From Pirellulales bacterium (GTDB taxonomy: Bacteria > Planctomycetota > Planctomycetia > Pirellulales > JAICIG01), in NCBI GenBank assembly GCA_025927475.1, contig JAICLL010000041.1:1-40294 (forward strand): a stretch of DNA of 40,294 bases, read 5' to 3'. Made by a program: the position numbers and the translations under genes. How positions within the stretch are numbered: position 1 is the stretch's first letter; each line of letters starts with the position of its first letter. The notes under the pieces were generated by a model. It worked only from the letters and a program-made list of their open reading frames with translations, was not told where the DNA came from and ran no database searches. Of this stretch, positions 15,784 through 23,337 are shown one piece after another.

Positions 15784-17484
15784 CTACCGGCGAGCCTCGA
15801 TCTTCACCACCTCGACGTCGTGCTCAATCTTCACCTGGTCTCCCGGGGCCAGGTCGCGCGGGCTGGCGAATTCGCCGTTGAGCGTCACCGTACACTCCGC
15901 CGCCAAGGGAAACTTCCGCTCTCCGCCAGCGGCCGAAAGGGTTATCTCCCGTTCATCGAGGTTCAACTGCCTAAGCGTCCCGGAAAGCGAAACGAGCCGG
16001 TAAGCGTCGACCGAAACCGCCTCGCGCCGCTCGCCCCGATCGAAGTAACGCGCCACAATCCGATCGCCCGGCTTCAGCATCTCGAACGTCACCGGCCGAC
16101 CCGCGAAATCACGATCGTGATTCAATCGCGGCTTGAGATCGGGCGACACCTGGAAGATGCGGATCTCCGAGCTTTTGCCGTCGGGGGTGACGTCGATTTC
16201 GAAGCGGGAGCGTTTGGCGTCCACCGACCGAAACAGCCCCTCGAGCACTTCGGGCCGCGTCACGTCGATGGCTTCCGCCGTCAATTGGCGTGACGAATCG
16301 TCGGCAAGCGTCACGTGGGCCTGATCGCCCGGCGCGAGCTCACGCAGCAGCAAAAACTGCTCGCCGTTCAGCGTGATGGTGCAATCTTGCGGAACCGAAA
16401 TCTCCAGGGGCCGGCGGTCTTGCGGCACAACCAGCACCAACGTCCGATCGTCGAGCAGTAACTCGCGAATTTGCCCGTCGCGGGTGTCGGCGGCCGCCGG
16501 CTGCGGGGCGATGGCGGGCCTGCGCGTTCCCATGGGCAGCAACGCCAACACCAGGCTCACCACGGCGCTGGCCGCGAAAACGCCGATGGCCAGCCGCCGC
16601 TTGCGTCGCGCCTCGGCCGCCGCGGCTTCCGCTTCGGCATCGGCGGCGGCCGTGTTCGACGCCACCGGCCGCTCTTTCAGGTCTTCGAGCACTTCGGCGG
16701 CCGTGCGATATCGCCGCGCGGGGTCTTTCACCGTCAAGCGCTCGATCACCGCGGCAATCGGGTCGGGCACGCCGTCGAGCACCTTTTGGATTTCGGGCAG
16801 CCGCCGGTCGCCTGCCGCGTGCCACATCATCCAGGCCACGGCTTTGTCGCGGCCAAAGCTGTTCAACCCCGGAAACAGCGATTCAAAATGCGCTCCGCAA
16901 AGCAGCTCATAGCAGGTGAAGCCGAGCGAGTAGAGATCGCTGGCCGGGCTCACTGGCCCGAACTGGTCAGAGATGACTTCGGGCGCCATGTACTTGGGCG
17001 TTCCTTTGAGCAGGCTGCCTTCGCCGCTGTTCGCCCGCCGGGCCAACCCAAAGTCACCCAGCTTGAGCCGGCGGTTCATGCCGATCATCAGGTTGCTCGG
17101 CTTAACGTCGCCGTGCAACACGCCGCGCGAATGCAGAAAGTCGAGGGCGTGCAGGCACTGCGACAGAGCAACCTTCAAGGTTTCGATGTCGATGGCCCGG
17201 CCTTGCAGCTCGCCCGACAGGCTGCCGTGCATGAGTTCTAAGATCATCCAACCGCGCTCGCGGGCGATGTCGTAGATGGTCATGATAAACGGGTGTGGCA
17301 GATTCGCCAGAATTTGCGCCTCGTGCCAGTAACGGTCGAGCTGCCGAGGATCTTGCAGATATTGAGCGTGAATCTGCTTGATGGCCACCTCGCGTCTCAG
17401 CTCCACGTCGAGCGCGCGGTAGACCGTGGCGAATTCGCCCGCCCCGAGAGTGGCTGAAATTTGGTAGCGCTGGTCGAGTTGCAT
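15784..17484 (-). CDS. Membrane serine/threonine protein kinase (Hanks type)
   Basis: 566 aa. The kinase domain spans about residues 7-270: Gly loop LGAGEFATVY at 13-22, ATP-anchoring Lys36 (VAIK), helix-C Glu55, catalytic loop HGDVKPSN at 124-131 (Asp126; HGD in place of HRD, so a non-RD-type loop), DFG at 144-146 and APE at 167-169. All catalytic residues are present, so it should be active. An Ala/Glu-rich segment (280-295) leads to one membrane helix at about 299-317. The outer part (320-566) holds two related beta-rich units (CTITLNGEQF...ELAPGDQ and CTVTLNGEFA...DLAPGDQ). It probably senses something outside the cytoplasm. It faces the same way as the WD40 gene. ATG 17484 has no strong Shine-Dalgarno. 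Confidence 0.92.
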   Translation of the reverse strand: MQLDQRYQISATLGAGEFATVYRALDVELRREVAIKQIHAQYLQDPRQLDRYWHEAQILANLPHPFIMTIYDIARERGWMILELMHGSLSGELQGRAIDIETLKVALSQCLHALDFLHSRGVLHGDVKPSNLMIGMNRRLKLGDFGLARRANSGEGSLLKGTPKYMAPEVISDQFGPVSPASDLYSLGFTCYELLCGAHFESLFPGLNSFGRDKAVAWMMWHAAGDRRLPEIQKVLDGVPDPIAAVIERLTVKDPARRYRTAAEVLEDLKERPVASNTAAADAEAEAAAAEARRKRRLAIGVFAASAVVSLVLALLPMGTRRPAIAPQPAAADTRDGQIRELLLDDRTLVLVVPQDRRPLEISVPQDCTITLNGEQFLLLRELAPGDQAHVTLADDSSRQLTAEAIDVTRPEVLEGLFRSVDAKRSRFEIDVTPDGKSSEIRIFQVSPDLKPRLNHDRDFAGRPVTFEMLKPGDRIVARYFDRGERREAVSVDAYRLVSLSGTLRQLNLDEREITLSAAGGERKFPLAAECTVTLNGEFASPRDLAPGDQVKIEHDVEVVKIEARR

Positions 17485-17594
17485 GTGCGTGCCGTTCAGT
17501 ATCTAACAACGCGCGTGGCCCGGCAAGCCGGGCGATTTGACGCGCTTTTCGGAACACGGAGGCGAACACATGATCGAAATGTACTAGTGATCTG

Positions 17595-17613
17595 TCCGTC
17601 ATTGATTGACGGA
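17595..17613 (-). terminator. Small hairpin after the FAD-subunit gene
   Basis: TCCGTCA and TGACGGA form a perfect 7-bp stem with a 5-nt loop in the 243-bp gap between the FAD-subunit gene stop (17728) and the kinase start. There is no clear T-tract. It could end transcription from the hpn operon, but could also be chance. Confidence 0.25.
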
Positions 17614-17727
17614 TCGAAGAGGAGGCGCCACGGCATCCGTCGCGGCGCGCTCGGCGTCGTCAGTCTCTCAATCGCGTCCGCCGCCGCGAATGGCGACGCG
17701 CGTCGGCGCCATGGAAAACCAGCGCGG

Positions 17728-18603
17728 TCAACCGGTCGTCGCTCGTTTGGCGGCCTCGGCCAAGGCTCGCTGCACCAGCACGCCAACCAGGTGCACGCGA
17801 TACTCCGCGGGGCCGCGCATGTCGCTGATGGGCCGGGCAATCTTGCGGGCCAATTCACCGGCTTCGACAAACGTTTCGGCCGTGGCCGGCTTGCCCACCA
17901 GCCAACTGGCCGCTTCGGTCGCCGCCAGCGGCGTGGGCGCCACGGCCGCCAGAGCCAGCCGGGCAGCCTCGATGCGTTCGCCCGACGCCGACAGCCGCAG
18001 CCAGGCGCCGACGCCCACCACGGCAATGTCCATCTCGTTGCGCGGAATGAAGCGCAGGTAACGCGAGCCGCTGTGCGCCACTGGCGGCGGAAACTCCAGC
18101 GAGACCAAGAACTCGCCGCGGGCAAGCTGGTTCTTGCCCGGCCCCGTGCAGAACTGCGCCACCGGCACACTGCGGCGTCCCGCCGGTCCGGCGATCTGGC
18201 AAACAGCCTCCAGGGCGATCAACGAGGGAATCGAGTCGGCCGCCGGCGACGAGTTGCACAGATTGCCGCCGATACTGGCGCGGCTTTGAATCTGCCAGCC
18301 GCCGATGATCCGCGCCGAATCGGCCAAGGCCGGGTAAGCCGCCGCCACCGCCGGGTTGCCATAAATTTGGTAGCAAGGCACGCCCGCTCCCAGACGCAGG
18401 CCCGTTTCCGCTCTGAACGATAACTCCATGAGTTCTGGGATTTTCTTGATATCGACCACCAGCTCGGCCTCGCGCAGGCCTTCGCGCAACTGCACCAGAA
18501 TGTCGGTGCCGCCGGCCAGCACCTTGGCCTTTGGCCCACGATCCGCAAGCAGTCCGACGGCTTCTTCGACGCTGGCCGCCGCGGCGTAATCAAAGTCTTT
18601 CAA
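17728..18603 (-). CDS. FAD-binding subunit of a molybdenum hydroxylase (xanthine dehydrogenase type)
   Basis: 291 aa from TTG 18603. Proteins of this family (CoxM, XdhB, YagS) carry FAD and pass electrons between the iron-sulfur and molybdopterin subunits and an outside acceptor. The N-terminus reads KDFDYAAAASVEEAVGLLAD. The FAD-binding signature VLAGGTDILVQLREG then follows at about 27-41, and a second FAD loop ASIGGNLCNSSPAADSIPSL at about 107-126 is typical of the family. A CO dehydrogenase flavoprotein C-terminal domain fills about 165-285. TTG 18603 aligns with the usual family start; TTG 18648 would add 15 residues. It follows hpnE on the same strand, probably as the last gene of that operon. 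The molybdopterin and 2Fe-2S subunits are not in the window, which is odd for this family. Confidence 0.85.
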   Translation of the reverse strand: MKDFDYAAAASVEEAVGLLADRGPKAKVLAGGTDILVQLREGLREAELVVDIKKIPELMELSFRAETGLRLGAGVPCYQIYGNPAVAAAYPALADSARIIGGWQIQSRASIGGNLCNSSPAADSIPSLIALEAVCQIAGPAGRRSVPVAQFCTGPGKNQLARGEFLVSLEFPPPVAHSGSRYLRFIPRNEMDIAVVGVGAWLRLSASGERIEAARLALAAVAPTPLAATEAASWLVGKPATAETFVEAGELARKIARPISDMRGPAEYRVHLVGVLVQRALAEAAKRATTG

Positions 18604-18682
18604 GGATGGATCTCGCAGAGCAGAAAAACGGGGTCGTCCAAGAGGCAATTTGATGCGGTACGGCTGGCTCTGTCAACGGTTG

Positions 18683-20107
18683 TCACCGCGTGTCACCAGT
18701 GCCGGAAGATCTCAAGAGCAGACGCGCCAACCAGCCGCGGGGCAAGTCGGGCACGAGCAACCGCTGGGGTTGGCCCGATGCACGCATGATCGCCTCGGCA
18801 GCCAGATAGCCGCTGCGGACGGCGCCTTCCATGGTGCTGGGCCAGCCCGTGCGCGTCCAATCTCCCGCCAATGCCAGGTTGGCAATCGCCGTCTGCTGCG
18901 GCGGGCGTAGTCGGTCGATGCCGGGACGCACCGAGAAGACCGCCGCTTGCTCGCTCACCATGCGAGCGTGCAGCAGCCGGGCGCCGCGGGCCGCCGGCCA
19001 GATTTCGGCCAGCTCGCTGACGATTTGCTCGATCACGTCTTGCCGCGGGCGCCCCGCCAGGTTGCGCGAGGCACTAATGACCACTTGGTAATAATGCCCG
19101 GCGGGCGATGCTTCGTCACCCGCGCGGCGGCCGCGATTAAACAGCCATTGGCTCAAGCGGCCCACCAGCACCGCGTGCGGCAGTGGCGTGATCTCGCGAT
19201 CGAACCAAAGGTGTACGCCGGTGATGGGGGCCGACTCGATCTGTTCGGTCGTCGCCAGTTCGGACAACCGCGCCGCCAGCGCTTGATCGAAGATCTCACG
19301 CACGCGCCGCCACGGCACGGCGACAATCGCGGCATCGACGCTGACACGTGTCTCATCGGCCAACACCACAGCCGAAACGCGCGAACCGTCGCCTTCCACC
19401 CGCCGCGCCGCGGCGGCCAAATGCACCGTTACGCCGCTGGCGGCCAGCCAGGTTTGCAACGTCCCCCCGTAGAGTTCGCTCAGCGGCGTCTGTGGAATGT
19501 CGATCTGGTAGGCATGGCGCGAGGCCATGAATCCATCGACAAACACCTTGCGGGCGTGCGCGAGCGACGCGCGGTCGAGCTCTTCGCCGAGCGCGCTGAC
19601 TAAAACGACCGACCAGAACCGCTCCATGGCGACATCCGATTGTTTCTGGCTGCGAAGCCAGTCGCCCACCGTCGGCGCATCCTCCGCGTCGTCGATCGCC
19701 AAACGCGCCAGTCGCCACAGCGCCCGGGCGATGCTCAGCCGGTCGCGGCGCGGAAGATAGCCCAACCGCAACAATGAGGGACCGAGGTGCAGCGGGGCCG
19801 GCAGCCAAGGGCTGGCGGCGAAGCGATAACACCCGCCCTCAGGTCCGAAAAAGTGCAGCAGAGAGCCGCGGCGAAAGTCCGCGGCCAGGCCGGTGCGGCG
19901 GCAGAAATCGACCAAGTTGGTGCAGCAGGCCATGCCGACGTGCTGGCAGTGATCGACCCACTGGCCGCTTACGGGGTCGTGAAAACTGCCTGCCCGGCCT
20001 CCCAGTTGCCGGCGGGCTTCGAACAGCTCGATTTGCCAGCCGCGTCCGCTGAGTCCGACCGCCGCCGCCAGGCCCGCCAGCCCACCGCCGACGATGGCCA
20101 CCTTCAT
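18683..20107 (-). CDS. hpnE: Squalene-producing FAD-dependent desaturase-family enzyme HpnE
   Basis: 474 aa. HpnE reduces hydroxysqualene to squalene, the last of three steps from farnesyl diphosphate. The N-terminus has the dinucleotide fold MKVAIVGGGLAGLAAA (Gly7-Gly8-Gly9-x-x-Gly12) with Glu30 to hold the FAD ribose, then GGRAGSF. The C-terminus has the second FAD motif LALAGDWTRTGWPSTMEGAV (about 425-444), as in carotenoid desaturases and amine oxidases. The start ATG 20107 overlaps the hpnD stop in ATGA, so translation is coupled; the frame is open to 20311 inside hpnD but that is antecedent sequence. The call of HpnE and not a carotenoid desaturase rests mainly on the hpnC-hpnD context. 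Confidence 0.9.
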   Translation of the reverse strand: MKVAIVGGGLAGLAAAVGLSGRGWQIELFEARRQLGGRAGSFHDPVSGQWVDHCQHVGMACCTNLVDFCRRTGLAADFRRGSLLHFFGPEGGCYRFAASPWLPAPLHLGPSLLRLGYLPRRDRLSIARALWRLARLAIDDAEDAPTVGDWLRSQKQSDVAMERFWSVVLVSALGEELDRASLAHARKVFVDGFMASRHAYQIDIPQTPLSELYGGTLQTWLAASGVTVHLAAAARRVEGDGSRVSAVVLADETRVSVDAAIVAVPWRRVREIFDQALAARLSELATTEQIESAPITGVHLWFDREITPLPHAVLVGRLSQWLFNRGRRAGDEASPAGHYYQVVISASRNLAGRPRQDVIEQIVSELAEIWPAARGARLLHARMVSEQAAVFSVRPGIDRLRPPQQTAIANLALAGDWTRTGWPSTMEGAVRSGYLAAEAIMRASGQPQRLLVPDLPRGWLARLLLRSSGTGDTR

Positions 20108-20994
20108 CGCGGCATGGCTCCCATCGGCGGCGGCGTGGAGTGAGCCGGACTGGCAAACAGCCACCGCCCGGCCAGCCGCAACTTCCGCCACGCGGTCAGC
20201 CGAATGCGACGGCGAAAGACGTCGCCATCGGCACGCTTGATTTCTTCGAGCAGGCCGCGATAGATGCTCGTCATCGCTCCGAACACCAGCCGGCCATCGG
20301 GGGCCAGCCACGGTTCGAGCCTGGCCGCCTCGCGATAAAAACCTTCGGCCCGCTCGATCTGAAAACGCATCAAATGGCGAAACCGGTCGTCCACCACTCC
20401 GCGCCGCAGGTCGTCGGCGGTGTAGCTAAAACGGCACAGCTCGTCTTGCGGCAAATAGACGCGGCCGGCCAAGGCGTCTTCTTTCAGATCGCGAAGAATG
20501 TTCGTGAGCTGAAAGGCGATGCCGCATTGAACCGCCGGCTCGATCGCCGCCGGATCGCGAAATCCCCAGATGTGAATGCAGCACAGCCCGACTGTCGCCG
20601 CCACCTTATAGCAGTAGTCGCGCAGCTCGTCGAAGGTTTGATACTCGCTCCGTTCCAGGTCCATTTCGACACCGTCGATCAGCTCGTGCAATCGGGCAAC
20701 CGGCAGGTCGTAGCGCTCGATGGTGTCGAGCAAGGCGGGAAAGATCGGCGCGTCGAAATCGCCCATCAGCCCGCGCTCGAGCGACCGCCGCCAGCGGGTC
20801 AAGGCCTCGCGCCGCTGCTCGATCGGCCCGGGGTTGTCGCCGAGATCATCGGTCAGGCGCGAGAAAGCGTAGAGGGCGCACATCGCCCGGCGCTTGGGGC
20901 GCGGCAATACCAAAAACGCATAATAAAAATTGCTGGCGGTGCGGCGCGTCACCTGCCCGCAGCGTGCATAGCTGGTCGCAAGCGCGGTGGTCAT
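20104..20994 (-). CDS. hpnD: Presqualene diphosphate synthase HpnD
   Basis: 296 aa. HpnD joins two farnesyl diphosphates to presqualene diphosphate. It is an all-helical isoprenoid synthase with both Asp-rich Mg sites: DDLGD at 49-53 and DLKED at 169-173 (in QLTNILRDLKEDALAGRVYLP). The N-terminal NFYYAFLVLPRPKRRAMCALYAF matches squalene/phytoene synthases. ATG 20994 overlaps the hpnC stop in ATGA, and its own stop overlaps the hpnE start likewise. The upstream in-frame ATG at 21108 lies deep in hpnC and is rejected. The order hpnC-hpnD-hpnE is the usual one in hopanoid-producing bacteria. Confidence 0.93.
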   Translation of the reverse strand: MTTALATSYARCGQVTRRTASNFYYAFLVLPRPKRRAMCALYAFSRLTDDLGDNPGPIEQRREALTRWRRSLERGLMGDFDAPIFPALLDTIERYDLPVARLHELIDGVEMDLERSEYQTFDELRDYCYKVAATVGLCCIHIWGFRDPAAIEPAVQCGIAFQLTNILRDLKEDALAGRVYLPQDELCRFSYTADDLRRGVVDDRFRHLMRFQIERAEGFYREAARLEPWLAPDGRLVFGAMTSIYRGLLEEIKRADGDVFRRRIRLTAWRKLRLAGRWLFASPAHSTPPPMGAMPR

Positions 20995-21941
20995 GTCAAG
21001 CACTCCCGCGCCGGCACGAGGCGTTTGCGATGTCCCAGCCGCCGAGCCAACCAACCGGCCAAGAGCCGAAATTGCTCGCCGCGCGTCACCTTCGGACGCC
21101 GCGACCAAACATCAAAATCGGCCTCTCGGATCTTTTGCAGAATCTTCAGTCCGCCCTGGGCAATCAGCCAGACGTCGCCGCTTAAGGCGCGGGGCAGCGC
21201 GTCGGCCAGCGGCAGCCCCTCGCGCAACCATTGCTCGGCGCGATCGACCTCGAAGGCCAACAGTTGGCGGAACTCCGGCGTGGCCCGACCGGCGGCAAAA
21301 TCGTCTTCGCCATATCCAAAACGGCGGCAGTCGGCCAGCGGCAAATAGATTCTGCCGCGCTGCCAATCGCCGGCCACATCTTGCCAGAAATTGGCCAACT
21401 GCAGGCCGGTGCAGATGGCGTCGCTCAGCCGCCCACGCCGCTCGTCGTGAGCGCGGCCCAAATAGAGCACAATGCGCCCCACCGGGTTGGCCGATCGCCG
21501 GCAATAATCGAGCAGCTCGTCGAACGTTTCATAGCGATCGACGCGCTGGTCTTGCCGGAACGCGCTCAGCAAGTCGGCCAGCGGCTCACGGGGAATCTCG
21601 AACTGGCGAATCGTTTCGCCCAGCGCCACGAACACCGGGTGGCTGGCCCGCCCGGCATAGCAGTCGTCGAGCTGTTGCTGCCACCAATCGAGCAGCGCCA
21701 GGCTGGCGCGGCGATCGCCGGTTTCGTCGGCCAGATCGTCGGACCAGCGGCAATAGGCGTAGACGTGATAAAAATGCGGGCGCAGCGCGCGGGGCAACAG
21801 CCAGCTTGCCACGGCGAAGTTTTCGTAATGCCCGCGGGCCAGTCGGCGGCAATAGTCGCGTGCGGTGGCCGGAGCAAGGCGCGTCGGCGCTGCTTGGGGA
21901 CCAAAAGCGGCCAGGTCAGCGGCAAACGCGGCACGGGTCAT
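20991..21941 (-). CDS. hpnC: Hydroxysqualene synthase HpnC
   Basis: 316 aa. HpnC converts presqualene diphosphate to hydroxysqualene. It is a paralogue of HpnD: GHYENFAVASWLLPRALRPHFYHVYAYCRWSDDLAD at about 37-72 with the first Asp site DDLAD at 68-72, and the second DVAGD at 188-192 within QLANFWQDVAGDWQRGRIYLP. FWQDV in place of NILRD is usual for HpnC. It is first in the hpnCDE operon. A candidate promoter lies at 21974-22002. The genes could serve hopanoid or C30 carotenoid synthesis, since in planctomycetes squalene from this route is known to feed carotenoids. No cyclase or desaturase is in the window to decide. Confidence 0.93.
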   Translation of the reverse strand: MTRAAFAADLAAFGPQAAPTRLAPATARDYCRRLARGHYENFAVASWLLPRALRPHFYHVYAYCRWSDDLADETGDRRASLALLDWWQQQLDDCYAGRASHPVFVALGETIRQFEIPREPLADLLSAFRQDQRVDRYETFDELLDYCRRSANPVGRIVLYLGRAHDERRGRLSDAICTGLQLANFWQDVAGDWQRGRIYLPLADCRRFGYGEDDFAAGRATPEFRQLLAFEVDRAEQWLREGLPLADALPRALSGDVWLIAQGGLKILQKIREADFDVWSRRPKVTRGEQFRLLAGWLARRLGHRKRLVPARECLT

Positions 21942-21973
21942 GGAGCGTCAACTATCCGGCGAGGAAGAAGTAG

Positions 21974-22002
21974 ATTATGATGATCTGCGGCGAAGCTGAC
22001 AA
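21974..22002 (-). promoter_or_regulatory. Candidate sigma-70-type promoter for hpnCDE
   Basis: On the - strand, TTGTCA (21997-22002) and CATAAT (21974-21979) are separated by 17 bp, each one base off consensus. They lie 33 bp before the hpnC ATG at 21941. The -35 is close to the ispH start on the other strand, so the two directions share a very short control region. Confidence 0.5.
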
Positions 22003-22016
22003 ACCCTGCAATGCCC

Positions 22017-22970
22017 ATGAAAATTCTCTTGGCCAGCCCGCGCGGCTTTTGTGCGGGCGTCAATATGGCGATCGAAAGCCTGGAGCTGGCGCTGCGCCTG
22101 TATGGCACGCCCATCTATGTCTATCACGAGATCGTGCATAACCGCTATGTGGTCGAAACGTTCCGCACCAAGGGAGTCGTGTTTGTCGATGAACTGAGCG
22201 ACGTGCCGCCGGGGGCGGTGCTGTTGTATTCGGCTCACGGGGTGTCGCCCCAAATCCGCCAGCTCGCCCGCGACCGCCAACTGCAAACGATCGACGCCAC
22301 CTGCCCGCTGGTCACCAAGGTGCACCTCGAGGCCATCCGCTACGCCAAAGAAGGTTATACCATTATCCTCATCGGGCACGAAGGTCACGACGAAGTGATT
22401 GGCACGATGGGCGAGGCGCCGCAGTCGATGATGCTGGTCGAGAGCCCCGAGGATGTCGATCGGCTGGAGTTTGCCGACGACGCAAAGTTGGCCTATCTCA
22501 CCCAGACAACGCTCTCGGTGGACGATGCCAACCGGATCATCGCCCGGCTGCGCGAGCGATTTCCGCGGATCGCCAATCCGCCGAAAGAAGACATTTGCTA
22601 TGCCACGCAGAACCGGCAGGAAGCGGTTCGCGTCTTATCGCGCGAGGCCGACGTGGTGCTGGTGCTGGGCAGTCAGAACAGCTCGAACAGCCAGCGGCTG
22701 GCCGAGCTGTCGCTGGAGAACAACGTGCCGGCGTATTTGATTGACGGCGCGGCCGACATCGACGTGGGCTGGTTTCGCGGCGACGAGCGGGTGTTGGTCA
22801 CGGCGGGGGCCAGTGCGCCAGAACTGGTCGTGGAAGACTGCGTCGAGTTTCTGCGCAAGCGGTTTGGGGCTGAAGTCGAGTCGCGCAGCGTGCGGCCCGA
22901 GGAAGTTTTTTTTCCGCTTCCCCGCGAATTGCGGCAACTCGCCGCCACCGCGCAAGCCAGCCAACAGTAA
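22017..22970 (+). CDS. ispH: 4-hydroxy-3-methylbut-2-enyl diphosphate reductase IspH
   Basis: 317 aa. It is an iron-sulfur enzyme making isopentenyl and dimethylallyl diphosphate in the last step of the MEP pathway. MKILLASPRGFCAGV opens the protein, with the first cluster ligand Cys12. The other two are Cys96 (DATCPLV) and Cys194 (EDICYATQNRQ). Active-site His39 and His122 are seen in YHEIVHN and GHEGHDE, and the TQTTLS and SSNS loops are present. ATG 22017 matches the usual family start; ATG 22011 is an alternative two codons upstream. It is divergent from hpnCDE, so precursor supply and its use for squalene lie back to back. Confidence 0.95.
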   Translation: MKILLASPRGFCAGVNMAIESLELALRLYGTPIYVYHEIVHNRYVVETFRTKGVVFVDELSDVPPGAVLLYSAHGVSPQIRQLARDRQLQTIDATCPLVTKVHLEAIRYAKEGYTIILIGHEGHDEVIGTMGEAPQSMMLVESPEDVDRLEFADDAKLAYLTQTTLSVDDANRIIARLRERFPRIANPPKEDICYATQNRQEAVRVLSREADVVLVLGSQNSSNSQRLAELSLENNVPAYLIDGAADIDVGWFRGDERVLVTAGASAPELVVEDCVEFLRKRFGAEVESRSVRPEEVFFPLPRELRQLAATAQASQQ

Positions 22971-23010
22971 TCGCACTCTCCGCCGTGTCTTGGTTAAGGC
23001 CCGAACGGAT

Positions 23011-23069
23011 GCCGTGGCAACCCTGCCTAGCCAGATTATTCGTCAGCCACTCAGTGTCAGTGCCACGGC
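23011..23069. repeat. Inverted repeat with GCCGTGGCA arms
   Basis: GCCGTGGCA (23011-23019) and TGCCACGGC (23061-23069) are perfect 9-bp inverted arms with a 41-bp loop. The motif GGATGCCGTGGCA also occurs at about 167-180 near the start of the window. It is therefore probably another small dispersed repeat. Confidence 0.55.
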
Positions 23070-23079
23070 GGGGCCGCAC

Positions 23080-23210
23080 TTACCCGAAGCGCAAGCGAGG
23101 CAAGGTCGTTGCTGCTCCTTGCTTGCGCTTTTTGATGTTGCGCGCTCGACCCCATTGAGACAAGCTCCATGGGTTCGAAAGCCCACCATCAAAACTGGCG
23201 CTTCGGGTGT
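23080..23210. repeat. Degraded family A palindrome with interrupted right arm
   Basis: The left arm 23080-23100 reads TTACCCGAAGCGCAAGCGAG, as in family A. The right arm starts at 23117 (CCTTGCTTGCGCTT) but breaks off. Its end, CGCTTCGGGT, appears about 70 bp on, at 23199-23208. The intervening stretch is bordered by TTTTTGATG (23129-23137) and CATCAAAA (23187-23194). Confidence 0.55.
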
Positions 23211-23259
23211 TTGTCCCATCGCCAGCCGCCAACTCGACACTGCCCGGTCCTGGTCGTGA

Positions 23260-23288
23260 TTGGACCGGCGACGGCGCCCGTCTACAAT
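23260..23288 (+). promoter_or_regulatory. Sigma-70-type promoter for the sulfatase gene
   Basis: TTGGAC (23260-23265), a 17-bp spacer, then TACAAT (23283-23288), 49 bp before the ATG at 23338. Four of six and five of six bases match consensus. The right distance and the gene-free surroundings make this the most convincing promoter in the window. Confidence 0.6.
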
Positions 23289-23337
23289 GTGACGGAAGAT
23301 TCTCAGATTTCCTCAACGCAAGTGACGCGCCGACAAA

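Noticed and set aside
18683..20107. Phytoene or carotenoid desaturase in place of HpnE
   Set aside because: The gene is coupled by overlapping codons to hpnC and hpnD, which is the known squalene set. FAD-dependent desaturase features are shared by both groups.
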